In this document: one piece after another, positions 8,183 through 15,507 of the stretch
Position numbering within the stretch: position 1 is the stretch's first letter
Layout of the letters: every line of letters begins with the position of its first letter
DNA from: Bacillota bacterium
GTDB lineage: Bacteria > Bacillota > Clostridia > Christensenellales > QAND01
Length of the DNA stretch: 19,704 nucleotides
Assembly (NCBI GenBank): GCA_019415425.1
Contig: DXZF01000254.1
Location: 1-19,704 of the forward strand
Direction of reading: 5' to 3'
The notes under the pieces: generated by a model
Databases searched by the model: none
Told to the model about the DNA's origin: nothing
Seen by the model: the letters and a program-made list of their open reading frames with translations, nothing else
Program-made: the position numbers and the translations under genes

Positions 8183-8455
8183 TCATTGCAAAGACAGCGA
8201 ATGCGCCAGCGCATCGGCAAGCGTGGCCGTCTCCTGCGGAGCGGGCCCCTCATAGCAAAAGCGCGGGCGGGTGACGCCATCGCGCGTAACTTGTTCTGTG
8301 AACATGGCAAGCGGGCGGACCCACAGGCCGTGCGCACCATACAGCGCCTGGTACAACACCAACGGCTCCTGCGTTTCGCTGTGCTGCACCACGCCCCACA
8401 CGCGGTAGAGATTGCCCTTGAAATGCCGGTAAAGGCCGGGCTGCAAAGTAGACAT
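8183..8455 (-). CDS. DUF1653 domain protein
   Basis: A 90-residue soluble protein matching DUF1653. The conserved core is GLYRHFKGNLYRVWGV (residues 7-22), then HSETQEPLVLYQALYG and LWVRPLAMF, followed by RPRFCYEG. The family is widespread as single small proteins or as fusions; its biochemical role is not established. The ATG at 8455 follows AGGGAG with suitable spacing; the frame is open further upstream, but that part shows no family match. It has its own promoter (8552-8580) and lies upstream of, but transcriptionally separate from, the alcohol dehydrogenase gene. No clear terminator follows it. Confidence 0.85.
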   Translation of the reverse strand: MSTLQPGLYRHFKGNLYRVWGVVQHSETQEPLVLYQALYGAHGLWVRPLAMFTEQVTRDGVTRPRFCYEGPAPQETATLADALAHSLSLQ

Positions 8456-8551
8456 ATGGCATACTCCCTTGTGTACAGATGGATAAAAAAACACCCATGA
8501 AGAGCCTGGAACGCTACCCCACAGGTGAATTCTCACTTATCGATTGGTTAG

Positions 8552-8580
8552 ATTTTAGCATTGTGTGGGGGGAACGTCAA
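8552..8580 (-). promoter_or_regulatory. sigma-A-type promoter for the DUF1653 gene
   Basis: On the minus strand, -35 TTGACG (8580-8575) and -10 TAAAAT (8557-8552) have an ideal 17-nt spacing. The predicted leader before the start codon is about 90 nt. Confidence 0.7.
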
Positions 8581-8647
8581 GGGGATTGTGTCAGAAATTT
8601 GCTGTTTTTGTTGCAATTCGGAAAAGTGTGGGGATAAGGGTGGCCAA

Positions 8648-8689
8648 ACAGAGGCGCCGGAACTGTCCCATCGACCGCACAGAGGCGCC
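8648..8689 (+). repeat. pair of 11-bp direct repeats upstream of the SCIFF operon
   Basis: ACAGAGGCGCC occurs at 8648-8658 and 8679-8689, start to start 31 bp, about three helical turns. It lies in the 258-bp gap between the divergent DUF1653 and SCIFF promoters. It could be a regulator site or chance in GC-rich DNA. Confidence 0.35.
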
Positions 8690-8773
8690 CAGAGCAACGC
8701 GTGCGCATCGGACCGGGCGCATCACTATCGCCAAAGGGCGAAAGCGATCGGGCGGAAAACGGGGACGCAGTCC

Positions 8774-8802
8774 TTGAAAAAGGCATGCGTTTGTTGTATA
8801 AA
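8774..8802 (+). promoter_or_regulatory. sigma-A-type promoter of the SCIFF operon
   Basis: The -35 TTGAAA (8774-8779) and -10 TATAAA (8797-8802) have 17-nt spacing. The predicted leader is about 30 nt, ending in the ribosome site GGAGG (8824-8828). Confidence 0.75.
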
Positions 8803-8837
8803 TGAAGAGAAACCCATGGAAACGGAGGAACGGACGC

Positions 8838-9014
8838 ATGCAACATATGCAAACCATTGCCAAAGCAAATATCAAGAGGGGTGCACATACCGGCTGCGGC
8901 GAGTGCCAGACCAGCTGCCAGAGCGCTTGCAAGACCTCGTGCACGGTGGCGAACCAGTCCTGTCAGAGAGAGGGCAAGGTGTTCGTCAAAGGACCCAAGG
9001 TGAAAGAGATCTGA
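8838..9014 (+). CDS. scfA: SCIFF peptide (six cysteines in forty-five residues) precursor
   Basis: A 58-residue ribosomally made precursor of the SCIFF thioether (ranthipeptide-type) family, found across Clostridia. The hallmark core is HTGCGECQTSCQSACKTSCT followed by VANQSC, with Cys at 20, 23, 27, 31, 35 and 42. In studied homologues the maturase joins the fourth Cys to the Thr after the fifth; here those are C31 and T36. The basic leader segment IAKANIKRGA precedes the core. After the last Cys comes a 16-residue tail (QREGKVFVKGPKVKEI), which makes the peptide longer than the usual 45-50 residues. The ATG at 8838 is 9 nt from GGAGG; the ATG at 8847 is less well placed. The stop overlaps the maturase start. 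The peptide's function is unknown. Confidence 0.95.
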   Translation: MQHMQTIAKANIKRGAHTGCGECQTSCQSACKTSCTVANQSCQREGKVFVKGPKVKEI

Positions 9015-10366
9015 TGGTACATGCGTTCACATGCGCCGGGCTGCACCTGGCGCTGGATGCGGGCAGCGGTGCGCTGCATCAACTGGACGACCTTGCGTAC
9101 GAGGTCGTCCAGTTGTTTGCCGACCATTCGGAAGAAGAAATCGTACGGCTGCTGCCACAGTTTGACGAGCGGGAAGTGCGCGACTGCATCGGGCAGATGC
9201 AGCAGGCGCGCGAGGCGGGCGAGTTGTTCACGCCCATGGAGGAGGAAGCGCCGATCTCAGACGACGGCATTGTCAAGGCGCTTTGCCTGCACGTGGCGCA
9301 CGACTGCAACCTGCGTTGCGGCTACTGCTTTGCCTCCACCGGCGCGTTCGAGAGCACGCGCTGCCTGATGCCGCTGGAGGTGGGCAAGCGCGCGCTGGAT
9401 TTTCTGATCGCACGCAGTGGGCAGCGCAAACACCTGGAGGTAGACTTCTTTGGCGGCGAGCCGATGATGAACTTCGAGGTGGTCAAACAGCTGGTGGCCT
9501 ACGGGCGCGAGCTGGAGCGCGCGCACGGCAAGGTGATTCGCTTTACCATCACCACCAACTGCTACGAACTGCCCGAGGATGCTGAGGCGTTCTGCAACCG
9601 CGAGATGTACAATATCGTGCTCTCGTTGGATGGGCGCCAACAGGTGCACGACGCGGTGCGCCCGGTTGCGGGCGGCGGCGGGTCGTATGCGCGCGCGATG
9701 CAGAACGCGCAGCGCATTGTGCGCAACCGCCATGGGCGCGATTACTACGCGCGCGGCACGTTTACAGCGCGCAATCTGGACTTTGCCAGCGATGCGGAGG
9801 CGCTTTGGGACGCGGGGTTTGCCTCCATCTCCATCGAGCCGGTGGTGCTGCCCGATACGCACCCGTTGGCACTGCACCCAAGCGATTTGCCCGCCATCTT
9901 CTCTGAGTACGATCGACTGTTGCAGATGGTGCGCGAGCGCGAAAAGGCGGGGAAATACCACGACTTTTTCCACTTCATGGTGGATTTATCGGGCGGGCCG
10001 TGTCTGCGCAAACGGCTTTCGGGTTGCGGCTGCGGGCGCGAGTACCTGGCCGTGACGCCGGACGGCACGCTGTACCCGTGCCACCAGTTTGTCGGGCGCG
10101 ATGGCTATGCGTTGGGCAACGTGTTTGACGGCGTGTTGAATGAGGACATTCGCGCGCAATTTGCCGACAACCACGTGGGCAAAAAAGAGGCGTGCCGCAC
10201 GTGCTGGGCGCAGTACCTGTGTGCAGGAGGATGCGCCGCCAACGCGCAGGCGTACAGCGGCAACCTGCTCACACCCAATCCCATGGAGTGTGAACTGCTG
10301 CGCAAGCGCACCGAGTGCGCGCTGGCGCTCATCGCCCTGCGCGCGCAGGACGAGCAGGCGCAGTAA
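9014..10366 (+). CDS. scfB: radical SAM SCIFF maturase (thioether-forming, SPASM domain)
   Basis: A 450-residue cytosolic radical S-adenosylmethionine enzyme that installs Cys-to-Thr thioether crosslinks in the SCIFF peptide encoded just upstream. An N-terminal peptide-recognition-like region (about 1-90) is followed by the [4Fe-4S]/SAM motif C98xxxC102xxC105 (CNLRCGYC), FFGGEPMMN, and a Cys-rich SPASM/twitch domain from about residue 330 (GPCLRKRLSGCGCG, TLYPCHQFVG, CRTCWAQYLCAGGC, ending near MECELL) for two auxiliary clusters. The length fits the family. It starts at the ATG overlapping the SCIFF stop (TGATG), indicating translational coupling; the open frame extends far upstream to 8561 but overlaps the precursor gene and promoter. 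No exporter or protease gene is adjacent. Confidence 0.95.
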   Translation: MVHAFTCAGLHLALDAGSGALHQLDDLAYEVVQLFADHSEEEIVRLLPQFDEREVRDCIGQMQQAREAGELFTPMEEEAPISDDGIVKALCLHVAHDCNLRCGYCFASTGAFESTRCLMPLEVGKRALDFLIARSGQRKHLEVDFFGGEPMMNFEVVKQLVAYGRELERAHGKVIRFTITTNCYELPEDAEAFCNREMYNIVLSLDGRQQVHDAVRPVAGGGGSYARAMQNAQRIVRNRHGRDYYARGTFTARNLDFASDAEALWDAGFASISIEPVVLPDTHPLALHPSDLPAIFSEYDRLLQMVREREKAGKYHDFFHFMVDLSGGPCLRKRLSGCGCGREYLAVTPDGTLYPCHQFVGRDGYALGNVFDGVLNEDIRAQFADNHVGKKEACRTCWAQYLCAGGCAANAQAYSGNLLTPNPMECELLRKRTECALALIALRAQDEQAQ

Positions 10367-10378
10367 CAGGCAAACGGG

Positions 10379-10407
10379 AGAGGGGACGGCGTCGCCATCC
10401 CCTCTTT
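10379..10407 (+). terminator. intrinsic terminator after the SCIFF operon
   Basis: The 8-bp stem AGAGGGGA (10379-10386) with TCCCCTCT (10398-10405) is topped by a small GGC/GCC stem, then TT. It starts 12 nt after the maturase stop. Confidence 0.7.
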
Positions 10408-10435
10408 CTATATAGAGACGGAAGGGAACGCCGCG

Positions 10436-11032
10436 ATGGAAGAGTGCATTGAAGTCATCGATTCGCACGGGCACGTGGTAGACGTGTTGCCGCGCACGCA
10501 GGTGCATGCGCGGGGGCTGCGGCACCGCGTGGTGCACGTGTGGGCGTATACGTGGCAAAATGAGACGTGCTGGGTATACCTGCAACGGCGCTCGTTTGAA
10601 AAGCAGCAGGCGCCGGGGCTGTACGACTGGACGGCAACCGGGCATGTGGATCCGGGCGAATCCATGCGGGCGGCTGCTGCACGCGAGTGCCGCGAGGAGG
10701 TGGGGCTTTCCCTGGCCCCAGAGGCGCTCGTCTTTACAGGCGTGCAGCACTTGTGCGCGAAGACGCCACACGGCATAGACGATGAGGAGTGTCACGTCTT
10801 TATCGCGCAGGTGGATACGCCGGTTTTTGCGCCGGGGGAAGAGGTCATCGCCATGAAAAAGGTGCCGCTTTGCCAGCTGCAGCAGATGGCGTGCGGGCAG
10901 CGCACGACGCTGGAACTGCACGACCTGCAGGGGAGTGGGCGCATCTGTGTGGACCGCGCGCAATTGAGCGGCTTTTGCGAAGCGTACGTGCGCGCGACGT
11001 GCGCGGCGATCCTCTCACAAAGGCGGGCGTAG
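10436..11032 (+). CDS. Nudix hydrolase, isopentenyl-diphosphate-isomerase-like subgroup
   Basis: A 198-residue soluble Nudix-family enzyme. The Nudix box GX5EX7REUXEEXGU is complete from G69 to L91 (GHVDPGESMRAAAARECREE then VGL), giving the metal-binding Glu residues E84, E87 and E88. Upstream, RGLRHRVVHVWAY resembles the start of the IPP-isomerase-like/YfcD group of Nudix proteins. The family hydrolyses nucleoside-diphosphate-linked compounds or, in true isomerases, isomerises IPP; which substrate is used cannot be told. Strand conflict with the next gene is tight: only 4 nt separate its stop from the convergent DUF1905 stop, with no terminator between. GAAGGG precedes the ATG. Confidence 0.88.
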   Translation: MEECIEVIDSHGHVVDVLPRTQVHARGLRHRVVHVWAYTWQNETCWVYLQRRSFEKQQAPGLYDWTATGHVDPGESMRAAAARECREEVGLSLAPEALVFTGVQHLCAKTPHGIDDEECHVFIAQVDTPVFAPGEEVIAMKKVPLCQLQQMACGQRTTLELHDLQGSGRICVDRAQLSGFCEAYVRATCAAILSQRRA

Positions 11033-11036
11033 GGCG

Positions 11037-11306
11037 CTATTCCCGTTCACGCACTGTGACGTGCACTGTGTCGCCGGGCTGTTTGCCCATGCGCGCGCGA
11101 ATGTCCTTGCGCACGCCCAGAATGTGCTGCGGCGTGCCCATACGCGTCAGGATGCCCTCATAGGGAATGCCGTCAAAGGTGGCGGAGACCTTGACGCGGC
11201 GCTTTTGGAACAGCGCGTGCACGTCGTAAGGGAAGATGACATATGCGCCGTCGATTCCCTCCACCTTGTGGAGAACGGCGTCAAAGGCATAGGTGTGTGC
11301 GTTCAT
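11037..11306 (-). CDS. DUF1905 domain protein
   Basis: An 89-residue protein matching DUF1905, a small beta-barrel-like fold of unknown role often linked to bacteriocin-resistance-type YdeI proteins. Recognisable pieces are the N-terminal YAFDAVLHKVEGIDGAYVIFP, then RVKVSATFDGIPYEGILTRMG, and LGVRKDIRARMGKQPGDTVHVTV at the C-terminus. The ATG at 11306 is preceded by GAGGAGG at good distance. It is convergent with the Nudix gene, 4 nt apart. No confident promoter was found. Confidence 0.83.
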   Translation of the reverse strand: MNAHTYAFDAVLHKVEGIDGAYVIFPYDVHALFQKRRVKVSATFDGIPYEGILTRMGTPQHILGVRKDIRARMGKQPGDTVHVTVRERE

Positions 11307-11604
11307 GCAGAATTCCTCCTCGCAAGTGTCTTTCCCAAGGATGCCCCTGCCCCCTGCAAACCATGTGTTGGAGCGCCAAGTGCACAGCCTGCTTGCAAAC
11401 GCGGGAACATGGACGCGGTGGCCGGCAACGAGCGCATCTTTCACAAACGGGTTCAAACGCAATCGCGCACAGGCGCATGGGGATGGCCGAGCGCCCGGCA
11501 AACCGTCGCCCGTTTGACGGCCGTATGGGCGGTGTGGCACACAGTATGCCCCCTGCTTTTTTCAATTGGAAACGTATTGGATCACGCGATAAGGAGGGAT
11601 CCCG
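11307..11604. other. intergenic region between divergent DUF1905 and beta-lactamase genes
   Basis: About 300 bp carries both start regions. Shine-Dalgarno sites are clear on each side (GAGGAGG on the minus strand; AAGGAGGG before 11605). There is a small GTGTGGCACAC inverted repeat at 11532-11542 and a T-run near 11556. I see no convincing -35/-10 pair on either strand, no BlaI/MecI-type TACA-N-TGTA operator and no convincing gene. Confidence 0.5.
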
Positions 11605-12546
11605 ATGCGCCATAGCGTCATTCGATCTGTTGTGCTTCTGATGTGGGCGGCGCTGTGCGTGCTGTTCATTGGATGTGCAAAGGGGACGGACCACCTGGAG
11701 CAGACCCAGGGGGCAGAGAGCAACCCACCCGTTACCTCCCCCAGTGCGGAGCCGCAAACGACAGCTGAAACGCAGCCGGTGACCGTAGAGGCGGATTGGA
11801 CGCAAGCTTTTGACGGTTTGCAGGGAACGGCCGTGCTCTTTGACCCCGCGGCAAACCGCTATGAGATTTACAACGAGCAGATGGCCGACCGCAGGCGTTC
11901 GCCGTGTTCCACCTTTAAAATTATCGCCGCGCTGACCGGCCTGGAGAGCGGGGTGATTGACCCCGATCACTCGGTGCGCCCCTGGAGCGGAGAGGTGTTT
12001 TGGAACGAGGACTGGAATCGGGATATCGATTTTACAGACGCCTTTCAGACCTCCTGCGTATGGTATTTCAGACAGGTGATCGATGAGATTGGAAAAGAGC
12101 GCATGCAACAGGCGCTTGAGACGCTTCAATACGGAAACTGTGACATCTCGGATTGGGAGGGGCGCCTCAATACAAATAACGACAACCGGGCGCTGACCGG
12201 GTTTTGGATTGAATCCTCTTTGCAGATCTCTCCCAAAGAGCAGGTGCAGGTGCTCGAACGCATATTTGGGCAGAACGCGGCCTACTCCAAACAGGCACAG
12301 GACGCCTTGAAACAGGTGATGTGCGTTTCCACACACCAGGTGCAGGGAATCGAAATCTACGGCAAGACGGGCATGGGCAAAGCCGATGGCGTCACGGTGG
12401 ATGCGTGGTTTACAGGCTTTGCAGATGCCGCACAGGGCCGGGTGTACTTTTGCGTCTACCTGGGTCAGACGCCCGACAGGAACGTATCGAGCACAAGGGC
12501 CAGGGAGATTGTGCTCGAGATTTTGGACGAATTTTTCGCATCATAA
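11605..12546 (+). CDS. class D beta-lactamase, lipoprotein (clostridial CDD-like)
   Basis: A 313-residue serine beta-lactamase of class D, which hydrolyses penicillins (and possibly cephalosporins) at the outer face of the membrane. An N-terminal signal ends in a lipobox-like LFIGC with C24 as the lipidated Cys, followed by a Ser/Thr/Pro/Gln-rich linker to about residue 64. All class D motifs are present: S102-T-F-K105 (nucleophile and carboxylatable Lys), S150-C-V152, Y176-G-N178, W184 and K254-T-G256. The sensor domain of BlaR1 shares these motifs, but this protein lacks BlaR1's membrane metalloprotease part, so an enzyme is more likely. The length and lipid anchor resemble the intrinsic class D enzyme of Clostridioides difficile. 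No blaI/blaR neighbours. The ATG follows AAGGAGGG. Confidence 0.88.
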   Translation: MRHSVIRSVVLLMWAALCVLFIGCAKGTDHLEQTQGAESNPPVTSPSAEPQTTAETQPVTVEADWTQAFDGLQGTAVLFDPAANRYEIYNEQMADRRRSPCSTFKIIAALTGLESGVIDPDHSVRPWSGEVFWNEDWNRDIDFTDAFQTSCVWYFRQVIDEIGKERMQQALETLQYGNCDISDWEGRLNTNNDNRALTGFWIESSLQISPKEQVQVLERIFGQNAAYSKQAQDALKQVMCVSTHQVQGIEIYGKTGMGKADGVTVDAWFTGFADAAQGRVYFCVYLGQTPDRNVSSTRAREIVLEILDEFFAS

Positions 12547-12605
12547 CGATAGATGCAACCGGTTCCCGCGCTGTATGCCAACCCACATCGCAATGGCTTG
12601 ATCGC

Positions 12606-12656
12606 AAAAAAGCGCGCCCTGCAGCCGATTTTCGGTCGGCCGCAAGGCGCGCCTTT
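12606..12656. terminator. bidirectional terminator between the beta-lactamase and HAD genes
   Basis: The outer stem GCGCGCC (12612-12618)/GGCGCGC (12646-12652) encloses an inner stem GCCGA (12624-12628)/TCGGC (12636-12640). Reading the minus strand, the tail is six T, a strong terminator for the HAD gene; the plus-strand tail is only TTT. Confidence 0.8.
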
Positions 12657-12697
12657 GCATCGATGACGGAATCCGGTGCCAACGGCAACGCCGCAAC

Positions 12698-13486
12698 TCA
12701 CCGGTTGGGATATTTGGCCGCAAGGATGGCCTGCAGATGCGAAAGATTGATGAACTGCGCACTGGCCGGCACGGCGGGATGGTACTGTAAAAAGTCGATG
12801 GCGGGCTGATCTGGATCGCCCAACGAAGAGACGGTCAGATCTGCGCCGGTAAAGTCCTCCTGCGCCGAATAGTGGCTGACGGTGATCAGGCACGAGAGGC
12901 CCGCCTCTTTGGCCGCGACGAGGCCGTTGTGGCTGTCCTCGATCACAAAGCACTCCTCCGGCCCGACCTGCAAACGCTGCTGTGCGAGCAGGTAGATGTC
13001 GGGCGCCGGCTTTTTCTTGGGCACGATATCGCCGGCGAGCACCTCGTCAAACCAGCTCGTGCGCTCGGGACCCAAAATGGCATTCATCAGCGCGCGCACG
13101 CTCTTTTCGTTGGAGGTGGTGCAGATACACAGTTTGACGCCGTTTGCGTGCGCCTGATCGATCAGGCGGTTGATGCCGGGGCGCACCGGCAATCCGCCGC
13201 CGGCGCTCAGCTCGCCAAAGCGGCGCGTCTTATCCTGGTGAAGCGCCACAATGCATTCATCGAGATCGGCGCCTTGTGGCAGCTCTTCGGGATGTTGCGT
13301 AAAGTAGTGGCGCATGCGCTCTTTGCCACCGGAGATGCGCACCAGCTCCCCATACGTGGCGTCGTCCCAACGCGTGGGCAAACCGGCAGCTTCAAACGCC
13401 GCATTGAACGTCACGCGATGGCCGTCGCGTTCGGTTTCGGCCAGTACGCCGTCGCAGTCAAAGATCAGGGCACGAAGTTCGGACAT
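12698..13486 (-). CDS. HAD-superfamily phosphatase, CbbY/beta-phosphoglucomutase-like
   Basis: A 262-residue soluble haloacid-dehalogenase-type hydrolase. Motif I is FDCDGVLAETE (nucleophile D10, acid/base D12), motif II is in ICTTSNEKS (about 121-129), motif III is the Lys of VPKKKPAPDIY (about 156-165), and motif IV is IEDSHNG (E183, D184). The N-terminal GVLAETERDGHRVTFNAAF with a helical cap is typical of the CbbY group, some members of which dephosphorylate xylulose-1,5-bisphosphate or related sugar phosphates; the substrate here is unknown. The ATG at 13486 follows AAAGGAAG. Divergent from leuC and terminated by the strong hairpin at 12606-12656. Confidence 0.88.
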   Translation of the reverse strand: MSELRALIFDCDGVLAETERDGHRVTFNAAFEAAGLPTRWDDATYGELVRISGGKERMRHYFTQHPEELPQGADLDECIVALHQDKTRRFGELSAGGGLPVRPGINRLIDQAHANGVKLCICTTSNEKSVRALMNAILGPERTSWFDEVLAGDIVPKKKPAPDIYLLAQQRLQVGPEECFVIEDSHNGLVAAKEAGLSCLITVSHYSAQEDFTGADLTVSSLGDPDQPAIDFLQYHPAVPASAQFINLSHLQAILAAKYPNR

Positions 13487-13621
13487 ATGGATGACTTCCT
13501 TTCAGGACGCGGCGCGTCCGTACGATATCGTTTCTGCCTGTATCCTAACACGATTTGGCCGGAAAAAAAGCCGGCGCGCCGCGCCCAACACGAAATGAAA
13601 GGGATTGGCCGGGCCATCCAC

Positions 13622-13650
13622 TGTTCACGGGCGCTTGCATCCGCTATAAT
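13622..13650 (+). promoter_or_regulatory. probable promoter of leuCD
   Basis: A perfect -10 TATAAT (13645-13650) with a weak -35 TGTTCA (13622-13627) at 17-nt spacing. It is about 50 nt before the leuC start. No T-box or leader-peptide attenuator, common for leucine genes, fits in this short gap. Confidence 0.65.
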
Positions 13651-13698
13651 ACAGACGATAGACCGAACCGATCAAACACAGAGAGCGGAGGAATGGCG

Positions 13699-14952
13699 AT
13701 GGCGATGCATGCAGTGCAGAAAATTCTGGCCAGAGCGGCGGGCAAGGCGCAGGTGACGCCTGGGGAGATCGTATCCGGCAAGGTGGATTTGGGCGAGGTC
13801 AACGACCTGTACCTGCAGACCATTTACAGCTTTTACGAGATGGGCGGGCAAAAGGTCTTTGACCGCGACAAGATCACCTTTGTCTTTGACCACTACGCGC
13901 CGGCGCCCACCATCAATTCGGCACAGATTCACAAGGAGATGCGCGCGTTTGTGCGCGAGCAGCAACTGACGCACCACTTTGATATCGATATGGGCGTGTG
14001 CCATCAGGTGATGCCGGAGGCGGGCCTGGTCGTGCCCGGCATGGTGCTGGTGGCCACCGATTCGCACACCACTACGCACGGCGCGTTTGGCGCGTTTGGC
14101 ACCGGCGTGGGCGCGACGGATATGGCCAGCATCATGATTGCGGGCGAGCTGTGGTTCCGCGTGCCCGAAGTGATTCGCGTGCGCCTGGAGGGGGATCCCG
14201 GACCGCGTGTGCTGCCCAAGGATGTGGTGCTGCACGTACTGGGCCACATCAAAGCCGATGGCGCAGTGTACAAGGCCGTGGAGTTTTCGGGCAGCTATGT
14301 GGAGGCGCTGGATGTGCCGGGGCGCATGGTCATCTGCAACATGGCGGTGGAGATGGGCGCCAAGACCGCGTATATGCAGCCCAACCAGGCGGTGTTGGAT
14401 TACGTGGATGCGCGTACGCATACGCCGTATGAGGTGATACAGACCGATCCGGGATTTGTCTACCAGCAGGAATACGTCTTTGAGCTGGAGCACCTCTCGC
14501 CGCAGATCTCCATGCCGCACAGCGTGGACAACGTTGCCCCCATCGAACAGGTGGAGAAGGTGCAGTTTGACCAGGGATTTATCGGCGCCTGTACGGGCGG
14601 GCGGTTTGAGGACATCTATGCCGCGTACGAGATCTTAAACGGCAAACACATCGCGCCGTTGACGCGCCTTGTGATCATCCCGGCCTCGCGCGAGGTGATG
14701 CTCCGCTGTGCTGAGAGCGGCGTCATGCGTGCACTGACCGAAGCCGGCGCGACGTTCTGTGCGCCGGGCTGTGGGCCGTGCCTGGGCGTGCATGAAGGGC
14801 TGCTGGCGCCCGGGGAACGCTGTATCACCGCCAGCAACCGCAACTTCCCGGGCCGCATGGGCAGCAACCAGGCTGAAATCTATCTGGCCAGCCCTGCTAC
14901 GGTAGCGGCCAGTATGTTGACGGGCGAATTGACCGATCCGCGTACGGTATAA
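13699..14952 (+). CDS. leuC: aconitase-family hydro-lyase large subunit (3-isopropylmalate dehydratase LeuC-like)
   Basis: A 417-residue large subunit of a two-part [4Fe-4S] hydro-lyase, the length of the archaeal/clostridial LeuC2/HacA type rather than the 465-residue proteobacterial type. It retains VFDHYAPAP, MGVCHQVMPEAG, ATDSHTTTHGAFGAFGTGVG and the cluster cysteines C298 (GACTGGRFED), C358 and C361 (APGCGPCLG). The CTGGR segment differs from the usual CTNGR. The likely reaction is isomerisation of 2-isopropylmalate to 3-isopropylmalate in leucine synthesis; related enzymes act on homoaconitate, citramalate/methylmalate or 2,3-dimethylmalate. No leuA or leuB is adjacent. Among ATGs at 13693, 13699 and 13705, the second is best spaced (7 nt) from GGAGG. 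Confidence 0.85.
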   Translation: MAMHAVQKILARAAGKAQVTPGEIVSGKVDLGEVNDLYLQTIYSFYEMGGQKVFDRDKITFVFDHYAPAPTINSAQIHKEMRAFVREQQLTHHFDIDMGVCHQVMPEAGLVVPGMVLVATDSHTTTHGAFGAFGTGVGATDMASIMIAGELWFRVPEVIRVRLEGDPGPRVLPKDVVLHVLGHIKADGAVYKAVEFSGSYVEALDVPGRMVICNMAVEMGAKTAYMQPNQAVLDYVDARTHTPYEVIQTDPGFVYQQEYVFELEHLSPQISMPHSVDNVAPIEQVEKVQFDQGFIGACTGGRFEDIYAAYEILNGKHIAPLTRLVIIPASREVMLRCAESGVMRALTEAGATFCAPGCGPCLGVHEGLLAPGERCITASNRNFPGRMGSNQAEIYLASPATVAASMLTGELTDPRTV

Positions 14953-14970
14953 GGAAGGAAAAGAGCCATC

Positions 14971-15474
14971 ATGCAAAACGTAATCAAACACACTGCATTT
15001 GTACTGGGAGACAATATCGATACCGATCAGATCTATCCCGGACGGTATCTGGATCTGGTCAAGCCCGACGAGGTGGGCGCGCACTGCCTTGAGGGCGTGG
15101 ATGAGACGATTGCCAAGCGCTTTCAAAAGGGCGATATTGTGGTAGCAGGGCGCAACTTTGGATGCGGCAGCAGCCGCGAGCACGCGCCGATCGCGCTGAT
15201 CAACATGGGCGCATCGGTGGTGGTGGCACAGAGCTTTGCGCGCATCTTCTACCGCAACGCCATCAACCTGGGGTTGCCGCTTCTGGTGTGTGAACAGGCG
15301 GCACAGGTGATACGAGATGGCGAAACCATCACCGTGGACATTGAAAATGGCACGGTGACCACGCAGAGCGGGCAGGTGCTCAAGGGCGAACCCATTGGGG
15401 AACATGCCATGCACATGCTGCGCGCCGGCGGCATCAAGCCGCTGTTCCGCCAGCGTGCGGGGTTGGAATCATAG
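14971..15474 (+). CDS. leuD: aconitase-family hydro-lyase small subunit (LeuD-like)
   Basis: A 167-residue swivelling small subunit that completes the hydro-lyase active site with the upstream large subunit, 18 nt away. It has DNIDTDQIYPGRYL at the N-terminus, the conserved GRNFGCGSSREHAP near residues 59-72, and SFARIFYRNAINLGLPLL. The substrate-recognition loop after the GRYL reads YLDL (residues 26-29), whereas studied archaeal-type isopropylmalate isomerases and homoaconitases have YLV- or YLR-type sequences. The family role is leucine synthesis, but the loop leaves room for another hydroxy-diacid substrate. AAGGAAGG precedes the ATG. Confidence 0.87.
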   Translation: MQNVIKHTAFVLGDNIDTDQIYPGRYLDLVKPDEVGAHCLEGVDETIAKRFQKGDIVVAGRNFGCGSSREHAPIALINMGASVVVAQSFARIFYRNAINLGLPLLVCEQAAQVIRDGETITVDIENGTVTTQSGQVLKGEPIGEHAMHMLRAGGIKPLFRQRAGLES

Positions 15475-15507
15475 GCCGCACAGGGATGTAGAAGAGAGCA
15501 GAACACA

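Noticed and set aside
8561..9013. N-terminal extension of the SCIFF maturase frame
   Set aside because: It overlaps the SCIFF promoter and precursor gene. The maturase family starts at the coupled ATG at 9014.
11605..12546. BlaR1 antibiotic sensor
   Set aside because: The sensor domain shares the motifs, but there is no zinc-protease membrane domain and no blaI nearby; a single lipoprotein signal fits an enzyme.
13557..13583. GCCGG-A7-GCCGG as a terminator upstream of leuC
   Set aside because: The flanking GCCGG copies are mainly direct repeats; they make at most a 4-bp stem and no T-run follows on the plus strand.
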